NCBI GenBank assembly: GCA_029783825.1
Contig: JAREIK010000691.1
Coordinates: 26,001-90,000 of the forward strand
DNA from: Sapria himalayana
Taxonomy: Eukaryota; Streptophyta; Magnoliopsida; Malpighiales; Rafflesiaceae
Length of the DNA stretch: 64,000 nt
Direction of reading: 5' to 3'
The notes under the pieces are model-generated. The model ran no database searches. It worked only from the letters and a program-made list of their open reading frames with translations, and was not told where the DNA came from. A program made the position numbers and the translations under genes. Of the stretch, positions 13,986-27,699 are shown one piece after another (position 1 is the stretch's first letter; each line of letters begins with the position of its first letter).

Positions 13986-15129
13986 AATAGTACAAGCATT
14001 ATTAGTTGTACAACATGTTTGAATGTAAATATTTTAAATAAAATATGCATTAATTATGTTATATACATTTAAAAATTGGAAAAAAATAGGTGAACCATTA
14101 TGTACAACACCGTAAACCATGAAAAACAATTTATTGGTAATCTCAACTTCCTTTCTAGTTGGCATACATACAGCATAATAGGAATGATAGTTGATCACAA
14201 ATAATGCATAGGATGAAATGTCAATATTCTCTTAAATCTTTATATGTAAATTATAGTCTAACACAATATGTTTTATTTATTCATGAATAATTTTATTAAA
14301 AGAAAATCATATATTTTCTGGTGTATGATTCAAAAGAGTTTACAAGTGATGGAAGTTTTAACTCAGTGAGTTTAATTGCCAATTAAGATAGGCAAAACCT
14401 AGATCTTTGTTGCTTAGTTTGCAAGTGAATACCTACTCAGGGTATGATACTTAAATTGTCAAGTTGACTTTGTGTAATGTTAAAATATAATAAATTTTTA
14501 TTTTATCAAGAGATAATATTTAAAGATTATATTTTAAAAATTATAAAAATTATTAATCTTTTGCTTATAACATATATCCAACTCAAATTAGAATACTCAT
14601 ATAATCAATAATATTTCATAATTAGTGAAAGAATTGTTGATATTGTATAATCATGATAAAATCAAATTCATTAAATTTGATATTGTTCATATTCTTTTTC
14701 ACAACCTTCTTAATTTTGATATAATTAAAGAAAAAATTAATTTTTTTTCTTGTAAACAAAATACCATCCTCAATTAAATATAAAATATGAGCTACTAATG
14801 GTGATGCTGATTAGTAAATTCTTTTTTTTGCTAGATTATTATCGTTTGAAAATATTTTTTTTGTTGTTGGATGTTATTAGACATAGGAAAGATTTTTGTA
14901 ATAGTGAATTAGAATAATAATTTTTCAAAAGTACCTAAATAAGTAAATATTCATATTAAAATATACATGAAAATAAAAGATTTATACATTCTAGTAAACT
15001 CAAAAAATACTTTTATTCCTCCTGTATATTTCATGCTTTGATAAAAAAATGAAAAATTAAAAACAAAAAAATCTATATTCAAAAACACTATAGCATGAGA
15101 GGTATGCTGTTTTGGATAATAGTATGCCC
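13986..15129. other. AT-rich DNA after the STT3 fragment, no gene seen
   Basis: No next STT3 exon (the SRSVAGSYDNE region) can be found, so the gene fragment ends here. The rest is AT-rich with no coding signal I recognise. It may be residual intron plus transposon body. Confidence 0.5.
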
Positions 15130-15650
15130 AATTTGTAGTAATATAACATTTATATAAATATTATAGACACATAACATTATATATAAACATTTAAACATTT
15201 ATATAATCATATGACATTATATATAAATGTTTATACTTAAATATATATAAATGTATAACATTATATATAAATATTGATATGTTTATATAAACAAATAATG
15301 TTATATATAAATATTTATACATATGTATAAATGTTTATAAATATTTATACAACATTTACATAATACTATCCATTTATATAATAGTTTATATAACATTTAT
15401 ATAACATATAAAATATTTATACATTTTTATAAATATTTATATAACATATAAATTTTTATATAAATATATAATATTTATAATGTTTATATAATTGTGATAT
15501 ATAGACTATATAATATTTATAAAAGAGTTACATATATATATATAGCATTTAAAAAAAATATTTTAAACACAACATTATATCAAAATACTTATACATTTAT
15601 ATAATCATATGCCATTATATATAAAAGTTTAAACTTTAATATAAATGTGC
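15130..15650. repeat. AT-rich inverted-repeat arm (partner 4290-4760)
   Basis: Its reverse complement aligns in order with 4290-4760 over about 450 bp, including the GGATAG and ATATGCCATT landmarks. This arm is slightly longer and contains more ATATAAATAT-type filler. It marks how far the A and B arms share homology. Confidence 0.75.
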
Positions 15651-17713
15651 AACTATGAGAATAGAGATGTGCAATATGATGCTTGCATCCATACACAATA
15701 GATTATCTCTATAATGTATATATCATATGAAGAAATGATATATCATAGAGAAATATTAGAAGTTTTATCTATGAATGAGGCCGAGAGTATTATTGGGTAT
15801 TGAGGGAGACAAGTCAATTATCATTATGATTTAGGAGTCTTCATAGAGCTCCTCTATCATGATCCTTAATTTAAAGAAGTAAACAAATATTTTTTAAAAA
15901 ATTGTTGTTGATACTTATCATTTGTTATTTACTATAGTTTTGTAACTCATCTTTTTACTTAGATGTATGATTATTAACTCAAAAGTTAATAATCATAGTA
16001 TAGAAAATTATTATTTGCTTACGATATTCTTCTTGTTTTTTTTTAAATATTGAAATAGCTACTAAAAAATTATCTAAAATCATTTGTTATAGTAATATAC
16101 AAGTTGAAATTTGGTTGCATTTGACATTTTTATTATTTTTAGATTTATTTTTAGTCTTATTTTTGTAAGTTATATTTGTAAGTAATTAATTTTTAATTTT
16201 ATTTTTTGGATAATGTTAAGATTATATATTTATATTTTTATTGTCAGATATTTTATTAGTTGTTTGAATATTATTGATAAATTACTTATTCATTATTTAC
16301 TTGGTTATTTTTTTTATTTAATTGAGATGTTATAAATTTTGTATGGATATACATTTATACAATTTATCAATAGTTATATAAAATAATATGTTTTTTAATA
16401 AATAACCATAAATTAATTTTTTTTATTTCTGAAATTGATTTGATTAATTTTCAAATACTAATATAAAAAATAACCATAAAAATTTCATAAACTATTACCC
16501 ATAAATTTATTTATTTAGTAAATAATATAATTAATGGTTAAATAAAAAATAATTTTGTTTTCTAATTAATTCTATCTCTAACCCATCTCTCCCCCTTTTG
16601 GCCATCTCTATGTAATTAGGTCAGTTCACTTCTAAAAAACCTTTGACTCTCAGAACACACAGGCATCACAGCATCCTTTCAAAGAATTATATCAAACAAA
16701 GAACATCTCTCGGAACACATTACCATCGCAACATCATTTTGAAGATCCATATCAAACAACGAACATCTCTCTCTCTCTCTCTACATGTTTTTTGTTTATT
16801 TTCATTATAATTTAATGAGAAATTAGTAATGAGTTTTGCAAATTTAAAATTGGTAGTGAGTTAAATGGTGCTTTTTTGTTTATTCCTATGTTAATGATAA
16901 ATCGGTAGTGTCAACTTTTTTTATTTTAATGATTTTTTAAAAGGTTTAATAGATTTCAAATCAATAGAAATTGTGCTAGCTTTGAAATTTGAAGAAGAAT
17001 TGTAAAAGAGGATGATGAAAATAACAATAAGAGGAGAAGAAGAGCAAGAATCTGTAATTTTTTAAATTCAAGTTATATCATATATTTTAATTTATGGTTT
17101 TTTATAATTTAGAATTTTTTACCTGTAGAGAAGATGAATATAATGAACCTGTGGAAATTTATCTATTAATTAGGTTTATGTGGTTATAGTGTTAAAATCT
17201 TAAATTTTTCTCAAAGAAGAAGGTACAGCTTAACCATAACCTTTAATTTTATTATCATTGCTCATGTTGATAGTTTGTTGAAGCTGTAATTTTTGTTGGT
17301 AATGATGTTGAATTTTGTTTAGTTTTTTTTTCTTAAATAATCATATTCTTTAGACTTTAATTAGGTATCCAATAAATTTCATAGTAATTCTTTTCTGTTA
17401 AGATTATTTATGCTTTATTTAATTCGATTAGCCTAATAATAATTTTTTGTTTAAAAGTACTATTGAAAAAACAACTAAACTAAGACTTTATTATATCTAT
17501 CTAATATTGACATGTAGAATCAAAGCATACTTAATAGAGAAATGGGGGGTGTAGAAGACTAAGAACCCAAGTAGACTATACATTATTGTAAGTAGGGAAA
17601 CAACATTGTGCAAACTTTTCTCTATGTGTTTTATTAAATACCATGCATTCTCAAAGCACATTGATCATGCATGGTAAATTATTTCATGTAAAGATTTATA
17701 ATAAGTAATTATT
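15651..17713. other. AT-rich DNA with a 60-bp direct repeat, no gene recognised
   Basis: Mostly AT-rich with no protein I can identify. At 16647-16765 two imperfect units of about 59-60 bp stand side by side, each starting CTCTC(A/G)GAACACA, containing CATC(A/G)CA and ATATCAAACAA, and ending GAACAT. They lead into a (CT)n run at about 16767-16783. The look is that of a transcribed 5' leader, but no coding frame follows. Confidence 0.5.
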
Positions 17714-18337
17714 CCATCAATCAATCTATCTATCTATATATTTATCTATATGTCTATCTTTTTATCTATATATATATATTTATCTGTCTGCCTATCTATA
17801 TATCAATATATCTATTTAATATCTAATAATTTATCTATCTATCTATCTATAATTTTATTTATCTATCTATCTATCTATCTATTTATCTATATATATGTCT
17901 ATCAATCTGTCTATCTATTTGTCTTTCAATTTGTATATCAATCTATCTATCAATTTATTTCTCATTCTATATATTAATCTAATTATCAATCTTTCTATCA
18001 ATCAAATTATCTAACTTTGTATCTATCTATCTATTTATGTATTTTTCTATTTATCTATCTTTCTATTTATTTATCTATGTAAATGTCTATCTATCTATCT
18101 ATCTATCTATCTGTCAATCAGTCAGTCTGTTTATCTATCTGTCTATCTATCTATCTATTTGTATGTCTATCAATCTGTCTGTCTATCTTTTTGTCTATCT
18201 ATCTATCTATTTATTTATCTATCTCTTCATCTTTTTTTATATCTAGTTCTTAATCAAATTATTAATTTGTCTATGTATCAATTAATCAATCAATAATTCA
18301 ATCTATATGTCTATATATTTGTATAATAACCTTACTA

Positions 18338-18368
<31 letters not shown>

Positions 18369-21300
18369 GTCTGTCTATCTAACTATATTTTTATTTGTGT
18401 GTCAATTTGTCTATTTATCTAATTGGCTATCAATATGTCTAAAATATATATGTCTTTCTACCTATTTGTCTATCTATTAGTATATCTACCTCTCTATATG
18501 TCTATCAATACATCTATCTATTTATCTTTCTATCTATCTTTAGATCTAACTATCTAACAATCTATCTATCTATCTATCTATTTATTTATGAATTTTTATA
18601 TCTTTCAATCTATCTATCAATCAATTTATCTGTTTGTCTATATATCTTTCTATATATATATATATATATATATATATCTATCTATCTATATCTCAATATT
18701 CATATCTCTCTATTTGTCTATCTATTTGTCTATCTCTCTATCTATATATTTGTCTATCAATCTATCTAACTATTTGTCTATCAATCTATATATATCAATA
18801 TGCCAATCAATTTGTCTATCAATATGCATATCATTATAACTATCAATCAATATATCAATCAAATTATCAATCTTTGTATCTATTTGTCTATGTATCTATC
18901 TATCTATCTAATTTTTTATCTATATATCTATCTATCTACCTATATATTGGTCTATCTATCTTGCTATTTGTATGTCTATAGGTCAGTCTATTTATCTATC
19001 TATCTTTCTATCTATCTGTCTATATATCTGCCTATATTTCTATCTTTTTATCTATCTATGTGTTGATTTATTTGTCTATCTATCTTTCTATCAAACAATT
19101 TATCAATCTATCTATTTATCTCTGTAACTATCAATCAATCATTCTATTTATCTAACAATCTATCTGTCTAATAATCTACCTATTTTTTATATTTCTATAT
19201 TTCTATATATCTATCTATATATGTATTTATCTGTCTATCTATTTATTTAATAGTCTATTTATTTGTCTGTATATTTGTTAATCAATATGTATGTTATCTA
19301 TTTGTCTATCTAGGTATCTATTTATCTAATTATCTCTCTATCTATTTGTCTATCAGTTTCATTAATTATTAATCTATCTATCTATCTAATTGTCTATCTA
19401 TCTATTTGTCTATATATCAATCTATCTATCTATCTATTTATTTATCAATCTATCTGTTTATCTATCTGTCTATCTATCTATTATATATATGTCTATCTTT
19501 ATGCCTATTAATCTGACTAGCTATCTATCTACCTATTTGTCTATCTTTTTGTCTATGTATCTATCTATTTAATAATCTATCTATCTATTTATATATCTAT
19601 TTGATCTATCTATCTATCTATCTATCATTCTATCTATTTGTATATTTACCTATTTATGTATCTGACTATCTATCTATCTATTTATGTATCATTATGTCTA
19701 TCTATCTATCTTCTATCTATCAATCTATCTATCAATCTATCTATATATCTATCTATTTTTCTATATATCTGTCTATCTATCTATTTATTAGTATATTTGT
19801 CTCTCTATCTATATATGTGACTATCTATCTATATATGTGACTATCTATCTGTCTATGTATTTGTCCATTTAACTATATATTTGAATGTATATAAGTATAT
19901 CTGTCTATCTATCTATGTACTTATCTATCTATGTGTCTATCTATCTGTGAATCTATCTATATATGTATATGTTAGTCTATTTGTCTAACTATCTGTTAGT
20001 CTATCTATCTGTCTATCTATCTATCTATCTATCTATCTCTCTATCTATTGCTTTGTCTTTCTGACAATCTATTTGTATGTATATATGTCTATGTATCTAT
20101 CTATCTATCTGTATATCCATCTATATGTCTATCTATCTATATAATTTCTGTCTATCTATTTATCTATTTTTTTGTCTATCTATATGTATATCTATTTGTT
20201 TATATGTATGCCTATCTATCAGCCTATCAGTCTATCTATCAATCTATATATTTGTTTGTATATCTTTCTATCTATATGTTTATCTATCTGTCTATCTATC
20301 TATTTATCAATCAATCAATCTATCTATATATCTATCTATCTATCTATCTACCTATCAATTTATTTACCTATCTATCTATCTATCTATCTATTTGTCTATC
20401 AATCTATCTATCTGTCTGTCCATTTATATGTATAACTGGTTTTCTATCTATTTATTTATCTATCTGTCTATCTATCTGTCTATATAAATATTTGTATATC
20501 TATCTTTTTTCTATCTATCTATCAATCTATCTATATGTCTATCTTACTATCAATTTGTCTTTCTTTAGATCTGTCTATCTATCTATAAGTCTATATGTTT
20601 TTTAATTATCTATCTATCTATCTGTCTGTCTGTCTGTCTATTTGTCTTTTTGTTTGTATATATATATATATATATATGTCTATCTATATGTTTGTCTATC
20701 TATCAGTTTATTCATCTATTTATCTTTCTTTCAATATGTCTATCTATTTGTCTATCTATCTATATGTCTTTTTGTCTATCTATCTATCAATCTGTCTACC
20801 TTATCTTATTTATCTTTCAGTATATTTATCTATCTATCTATCTATCTTTCTGTCTATGTATCTATATATCTATTTATCTATCAGTTTATTTTTTTTGACT
20901 ATCTTTATCTCTATCTATCTATCTATCTATCGGTCTATTTTTCTATCTATATTTCTATCTATCTTTCTGTATATCTATCTATCTATTTTTTACCTATCTG
21001 TCTATCTATCTATATAAATGACTATCCATATGTATATATTTTTGTATATAAATATATCTAACAATCTATCTACCAATTTGTCTACCAATTTGCCTATCAA
21101 TTTGTCTATCGATTTGGCGATCAATTTGGCTATAAATATGTCTCTCAATCTATCTTTCAATCTAATTATCAATTTGACTATCTATTTGCCTATCTAATTT
21201 TTAATCTATTTATATATTTGCCTATCAATTTGGATATCTATGTTTCTATATATATATATATATATTATCTATCTATCTATCATTCTAACAATCTTTTTAT

Positions 21301-22102
21301 CTATCTACTATCTGTCTATTTATCTATCTATCTGCGTGTCTGTCTATCTTTCAGTCTATCTATCATTATATTTATCTTTCTATCATTCTATTTATCTTTC
21401 AATATATATATATATATATATATATCTATCTATCTATTTTTCAATCGATCTCTCAATCTATCTCTCAATCTATCTGATTAATAATCTATCTATTTATCTC
21501 TTTATATTATTTGTCTATCTACCTTTTTATCAATTTGACTATCTATCTATCTATCTATTGGTCTTTCAATCAGTCTTAAATTCTACCTATCATCAATCTA
21601 TCAATATGTCTATCAAGATGTTTATCAATCTCTCTATCAATCTATCTATAAATTTGTCTGATATTATGTCTATTAATCTATCTATCTATATGTCTATGTT
21701 TCTGGCTATCTCTCTATATATCTATCTTTCTATTTATCTACATACCTATCTATCTGTCTGTCTATTTATCTATTTATCTATATGTCTATTTGTCTATCTG
21801 ACTATCTATCTATCTATTTATCAATCAATCTATCTATCTATCTATTTATCTATCTTTCTATATTTCCATATTACTATCTGTCTATTTATCTATTTTACTA
21901 TCTATCTGCCTATCTATCTATCTAACTATCTATATAACTATCAATTTGTCTATTTGTCTATATTTCCATATTACTATCTATCTATCTATCTATTTATATA
22001 TCGATCGATCTATCTATCTATCTATATGTCTATGTGTCTATTTAGCTGACTATCCATTTGTCAATCTATCTTTCAATCTATCTGTATATCAATATGTTTA
22101 TT

Positions 22103-22149
<47 letters not shown>

Positions 22150-23602
22150 TTTCCTATCTATTTTTATATCTATCAATCTATCTATCGATATATTTATTTA
22201 TTTTTCATCTATCTGTCTATCTATCTATTTATCTAAATGTCTATTTATCTATCTATTTATTTAAATTCTATCAATATATCTATCTTTCAATATATTTACC
22301 AATCTATCTAGTAATCTATGTATCAATTTGGCTATCAAACTATATATCAATTTGTATTTCAATCTAACTTTCACACTCTGACTATCTATCTGTCTATTTA
22401 TCTATTAATCTTTCTTTATATTTATCTATATATTTGTATATCAATCTGCTATCTATTTGTCTGTCTATCTATCTATCTATTTATGTATCTATTTTTTCTA
22501 TCTATCTATCTATCTATGTATCTATCGATCTATCTATCTATCTTTCTTTCTATCTAAATGTCTATATATCTTTCTATCTTTCTTTCTATCTATATATCTA
22601 TTTATTTATTAGTATATCTTTCTCTCTATTTATATGTTTATATATCCGATTATATTTCTATCTATCTATATGTCTATCTGTCAATCTATGTGTCAATCTA
22701 TTTGTCTAATAATCTTTCTATATATATATATATATATATATATCTATCTATATTTTTATCAAATTGTCTATCTATCTCTCTATTTATCTATCTATCTATC
22801 TATCTGTCTGTCTATCTATTTTTCATTCAATTTGTCTTTCAATCTTTCTATCATTCTCTCTATCAATTTGTCTATCAATCTTCTTTAAATCTATATATCA
22901 ATCAATCTATTAATCTATATATTATTTTGTCTATTAATCTGTCTATATATATGTCTATCATTCTATCTATCTTTCTATATATATATCTATCAATCTATCT
23001 ATCTATCAATTCTCTACATATCAATATATATATCTATCTATTTATATGTCTATCTCTCTATCTATCTATCTACTTATCTATATATCTATCTATATGTCTT
23101 TCAATCAATCTATCTATCTGTCAATCTATCTCTCTATCTATATGTCTATATGTCTATATATCTATCTATCAATCAATCAATATGTATGTCTATCTATTTG
23201 TCTATATATCTATCAATATATCTATTTATCTATCTATCTTTCTATCTAACTATCTATTTATCTCTCTATCTATCTATTTATTTATTTATCTATCTATCTA
23301 TATATCTATCAATTTTTTTATCTATGTCTCTATTTATCTATCTATCTATTTATCTATCTATTTATCTATCAGTCAATCAATCTATTTATCTATTTATTTA
23401 TCTATCTATCTATCTATGTGTCTATCAATCTATCTAACTATATGTCTATCTATTTCTCTATCTATATATTTTTGTATATATTTGTCTATCTAACTATCTA
23501 TCTATATATCTATACATCTATCTATCTATCTATCTAATTATCTATATATATATCTATTTGTCATTCAAACAATCAATTTATATATTTATCTATCTATCTA
23601 TT

Positions 23603-23651
<49 letters not shown>

Positions 23652-23690
23652 TTGTGTCTATCTATCTATCTTACTATATGTCTATCTATT

Positions 23691-23727
<37 letters not shown>

Positions 23728-24144
23728 ATGTATCTATCTATCTATTTATCTATATATTTGTTTATCTAACTATCTATCGATATATCTATCTATCTATTTA
23801 TCTATTTGTCTGTATATCTATCTATCTGTCTATCTATCTATCTGTATATCTATATATCTATCTATATATCACTCAATCAATCAGTTTATCTCTCTATTTA
23901 TCTGTCTATCTTATCTTTGTATGTATGTATCTATCTCTCAATCAGTTTGTCTGTTTATTTATCTATCTATCATTATTATCTATCAATCTGTCTATCAAAT
24001 AGTCTATCAATCTCTCTATCAATTTGTCGATCATTCTATCAATAAATTTGTATATCAATCTATATATAAATCAATCTATCAATATATCTATCTATCAATA
24101 TGTCTATCTATCTTTCTATAAATATGTATATTAATCTTTCTTTA

Positions 24145-24175
<31 letters not shown>

Positions 24176-24923
24176 GTTTATATCTATTTGTCTATCTATC
24201 TGTCTAATAATCTATCTATATATCTGTCTATATATATGACTATTTATCTCTCTATATATATACCTTTCTAAATGTCTATCTATCTATCTTTATATTTATA
24301 TATTTATCTGTCAATCAATCAATCTATCTATCTTTCTATCAATTAATCTATCTATATGTGTATCTATAATATATCTATCTGTTTATCTATCTATCTTTAT
24401 ATACATCTATTTATCTGTCTAACTATCTATCTATATTTATATATATCTATCTATATATATAGCTCTCTACCTATCTATCTATTTGTCTTTCTAATTTTTA
24501 ATTTATCTATCATTCTATCTATCTATCTATCTATCTATCTACCTCTCTATCAATCTATCATTCTATCAGTTTATTAGTCTATTAGTCTATCTATCAATCT
24601 GACTATTAATATATCTTTCAATCTATTTGTATATCTATGTATCTATCTATATGTTTATCTATATGTTTTTCTATCTGTTTATTTTTCTATCTTTTTTATG
24701 TCGAAATGTTTATATGACAATCTATATATCTACGTAACTATCTAACTATTATATCTATCAATTAATCTATATATCTTCTTTCTATTTTTCTATCTCTCTA
24801 ACTATCTAATTTTCTTTCTATTTATCAGCCTATTTGTCGAACTTTCTATATATATATCATCTATCTATCAATTATTCTATCTGTTTACCTTTATATTTGT
24901 CAGTTTATCTAAATGCCTATCTA
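17714..24923. repeat. degenerate TATC (GATA/GACA) array 2
   Basis: The same TCTA-step repeat in the same orientation as array 1. It differs in having many CAATC steps (runs such as TCAATCAATCTATC), especially at 21060-21200, 21580-21680 and 22270-22380. A (TG)n tract followed by (TA)n lies at about 23604-23651, and other (TA)n tracts at about 18650-18677, 20658-20677, 22720-22742 and 23697-23727. The left border (about 17714) and right border (about 24923) are in AT-rich or transposon DNA rather than at CACTA ends. Open frames in it are artefacts. Confidence 0.95.
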
Positions 24924-24954
24924 ACAAATAGGAAATCAAGTTATTCTCAACAAT

Positions 24955-24966
24955 TGGTATTAGAAG
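24955..24966 (+). other. copia primer-binding site remnant
   Basis: TGGTATTAGAAG matches the TGGTATCAGAGC primer-binding site (complementary to the 3' end of initiator tRNA-Met) at 9 of 12 positions. It lies about 200 bp before the gag relic, which is the expected order. The 5' LTR is missing: array 2 ends only about 30 bp upstream. Confidence 0.55.
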
Positions 24967-25149
24967 TTTAGGTTGTGCATTATGATGCACCATCGGGCAA
25001 AGTTACTATTGATGATAATAATGAATTTAATAAATAGTAAAAATTTTGCAGACAATATCAGCATGTTAAAAGAGGTGTTCTCAATTCTCATAATAGTGTT
25101 TTGCAAGAATTTTCTAGAAGAATTCATATTTTGCAGATAGTAATGACTA

Positions 25150-25900
25150 CATATGAAGGAAAAGTTAAAATAAAAAAAATTTATGGAACAAAATTTGGAT
25201 TCTAGAAAATATAGATGGAAGATTATATATACTACAAAATTCTATATCAACCCCTTCTGAGAAAGATGATAGAGTCTATGAAGAAAGAAGAGCACATACT
25301 AGCACTTGAATTTATCTGGAATATGATATCTTACCAACTTACTTTCAATATAAAAGATGAGAAGAGCATAGTAATGCTTATGATGGCTCTTGCTAGTATA
25401 TACAAAAACTAATTGATGCTACAAAAGTGCACGCGATGAGGTGTTTTTTCAATCTGAAGTTGACAGAAAGCACATCAATGACCCAACAACTCAATGAAGT
25501 CAACACAATTACAACCCAATTAAGTTTGTTTGGTATTGAAGTCAATGATGAAGTATGTGTATTGATACTTCTATGTTCTCTATCAAAAATTAATGTATTA
25601 CAATTATAATTGTGCATAGTTCATCAAGTACTAATAAATTGAAATTTGATGATGTTCATGATCTAATTCCAAGCAAGGAAATTCAATAGAGATAGACAAG
25701 TGAAATATCAACCTCTTTAGAATTATATACAAAGTTAATTCTAAGAAATTCATCGAAGAGAAAATGTCAAATAAAATCAAAAAACAAGAGGTCTAAATCT
25801 AAGAATCATTGTAATTATAATAGCTCAAAGACTATTAAGTATTGAAATTATTGAGAGATAAGACACTACAAAAATCAATGTAAGTGTTATTTATTTTATA
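25150..25900 (+). pseudogene. Ty1/copia retrotransposon gag pseudogene
   Basis: Copia Gag forms the particle that packages the element RNA. Pieces of a Gag of the UBN2 / retrotransposon-gag type follow in order: MEDYIYYKILYQPLLRKMIE from 25215, SYQLTFNIKDEKSIVMLMMA near 25330, then (another frame, from 25427) HAMRCFFNLKLTESTSMTQQ, LNEVNTITTQLSLFGIEVND and EVCVLILLCSL up to about 25590. About 250 bp later a decayed zinc knuckle appears at about 25840-25890, reading KY*NY*EIRHYKNQCK where CWNCG..GHYKNQCK is expected. Stops and frameshifts are numerous, and several replacements look like G-to-A changes (TGG to TGA, GGA to AGA), as expected after cytosine methylation and deamination. No protease, integrase or reverse transcriptase follows. 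Confidence 0.8.
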
Positions 25901-27699
25901 GCATGGTAAAATCTATCACAAGTATATGAGTTTAACAAGTAATAAAGTTAACTCTGTGAATCTGGATTATCATTTCATAGATATTGATTATTTGGATTAA
26001 TTATCAAAGTCTCTTCATTATCCAAGCTTACAATTAGTAAATAGTATCAAGTCCATGGGTATACAATTTATGAGTTAATGGCTATAGTGGTGATAAAATA
26101 TGTGAGATCTACTCATCCATATAGGTGGAACTTCTTAAACCCATCAAAAAGTCATCGGCATCAATTCATGTAGGAAATAATGTATGTCAGATGAGCTAGA
26201 TATCTTATATATTTTAATCCAGTATGAATTATATTGATAGTCAATGCTAGGGTATTTATAAAGGAGCCTATGCTGCATTTAATTAAACATAGTAATTAAT
26301 ATATAGTCAAATATATAAATGTATTTAAATGTCTTGTAAATTAGTATCAATAAAAATAATGTCTGTTACATTTTTATTTGAACTAATTGAAAACTGGTCA
26401 ATAAATGTTTACAGATATTAATTTGGCATTAACAGATATTAATGTGACTATACTTTAAATTTACAGATGTTAAATACACTCTTACATTTTTATAAGAGTG
26501 TGTGTATTTCCTTATACATAAAGCCATGTATAAAATATAGTTTACAGATATTAATATAATTATAATTATTGGGTAGGCAAGGTATTATGAAATAATAGGT
26601 ATTTTCATAATGCAAATTTATTAGACGTGTATTTTATAATGATGCCTTACAAATTTCAAATATACATTATTAAAATCCTTTCATAAAGTCAATATATCTT
26701 TATTTGTGTAAAATATGTATATAATGTTATATGTATAATACTAATTATATCTGAAATACATGACATGTATATTGAATGTATCATATATAAAATTATGATA
26801 TATATATATATATTAAATATATGTTGTTATATTTATATATAGTTATGTTTATGTAAACTATTTTTATAGTTATAAATATAATAAAATACACTTATATATT
26901 TATGTGTTATATGCACACTGGCCAACACAAAACACCCATTTTGTGTTATATATGATTAAGTTTATATAAGCAATCCAAGTATAATTAAATTAATAGAATA
27001 TGTATTTTAAAAAAAGTATAATTAAATTAACAGAATATGTATTAAAAAAAGTATAATTAAATTCATTTATATTAGCATACTACTGCCCAACACAACACAA
27101 ATGCATTAGGTATGTATCGCAATAAGTATAATTAAATTAATTTATACGAATAAAGAAGAAGAATTTCGGAAAAAAAATTTAATAGAATCAATAGGTATTA
27201 AGATACTCGATGAAGAATTAGTATAGAAAAAGTACCTCAAATCAATAATAAATTATCACTTAATTCGAATATGTTTATGTTGCGTCAGTGTCAAGAGATG
27301 GATGGAGGACTATGGAGGAGTTGCATCGCTTATTCTTTGAAAATGTCTAGAGAAAGATGGGGGACTTAGTCTCGACAAAATAAACAAATTATATATATTT
27401 CCAAAATATTTTTATTTTTAATTATAAAAACATTAAATAAATAATATAATATATATATATATATAATACAAAAAGACTCATTTATTTTATTTACTATCAA
27501 AAAATTTTCAAATAAATTAATGTGCATGTAGCAAGGTATAAATTATACCTTACAATTTTTTATTATAATATTAATTAAATAATAAATATATAAACAATTT
27601 AATAAAATATATGTTTAGCCTTATGAAAAAAATATCAAATAGCTACAAAATTAACAAATTTTATATAATAAGGCATACATGAAAAGATGATTTGTCCTC
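25901..27699. other. AT-rich DNA, no gene; short tandem repeat at 26978-27075
   Basis: The sequence after the gag relic is not recognisable as pol. At 26978-27075 three units of 35-37 bp beginning AGTATAATTAAATTAA repeat in tandem. Around 26790-26900 a short stretch (ATTAAATATATGTTGTTA, ATATAGTTATGT) resembles the 555-bp satellite. Nothing else is supported. Confidence 0.5.

Noticed and set aside
14880..14910. TTTTTGTAATAGTG as the right end of element B
   Set aside because: It is only a weak match to CTTGTAGTG, lies inside the B arm between the STT3 fragment and the shared inner block, and lacks CTAGCTAA subterminal motifs.
25864..25880. CACTACAAAAATC, which looks like another CACTA transposon start
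   Set aside because: It lies in frame within the decayed copia zinc knuckle (HYKNQCK), has no subterminal repeats after it and no matching flank, so it is coding-derived coincidence.
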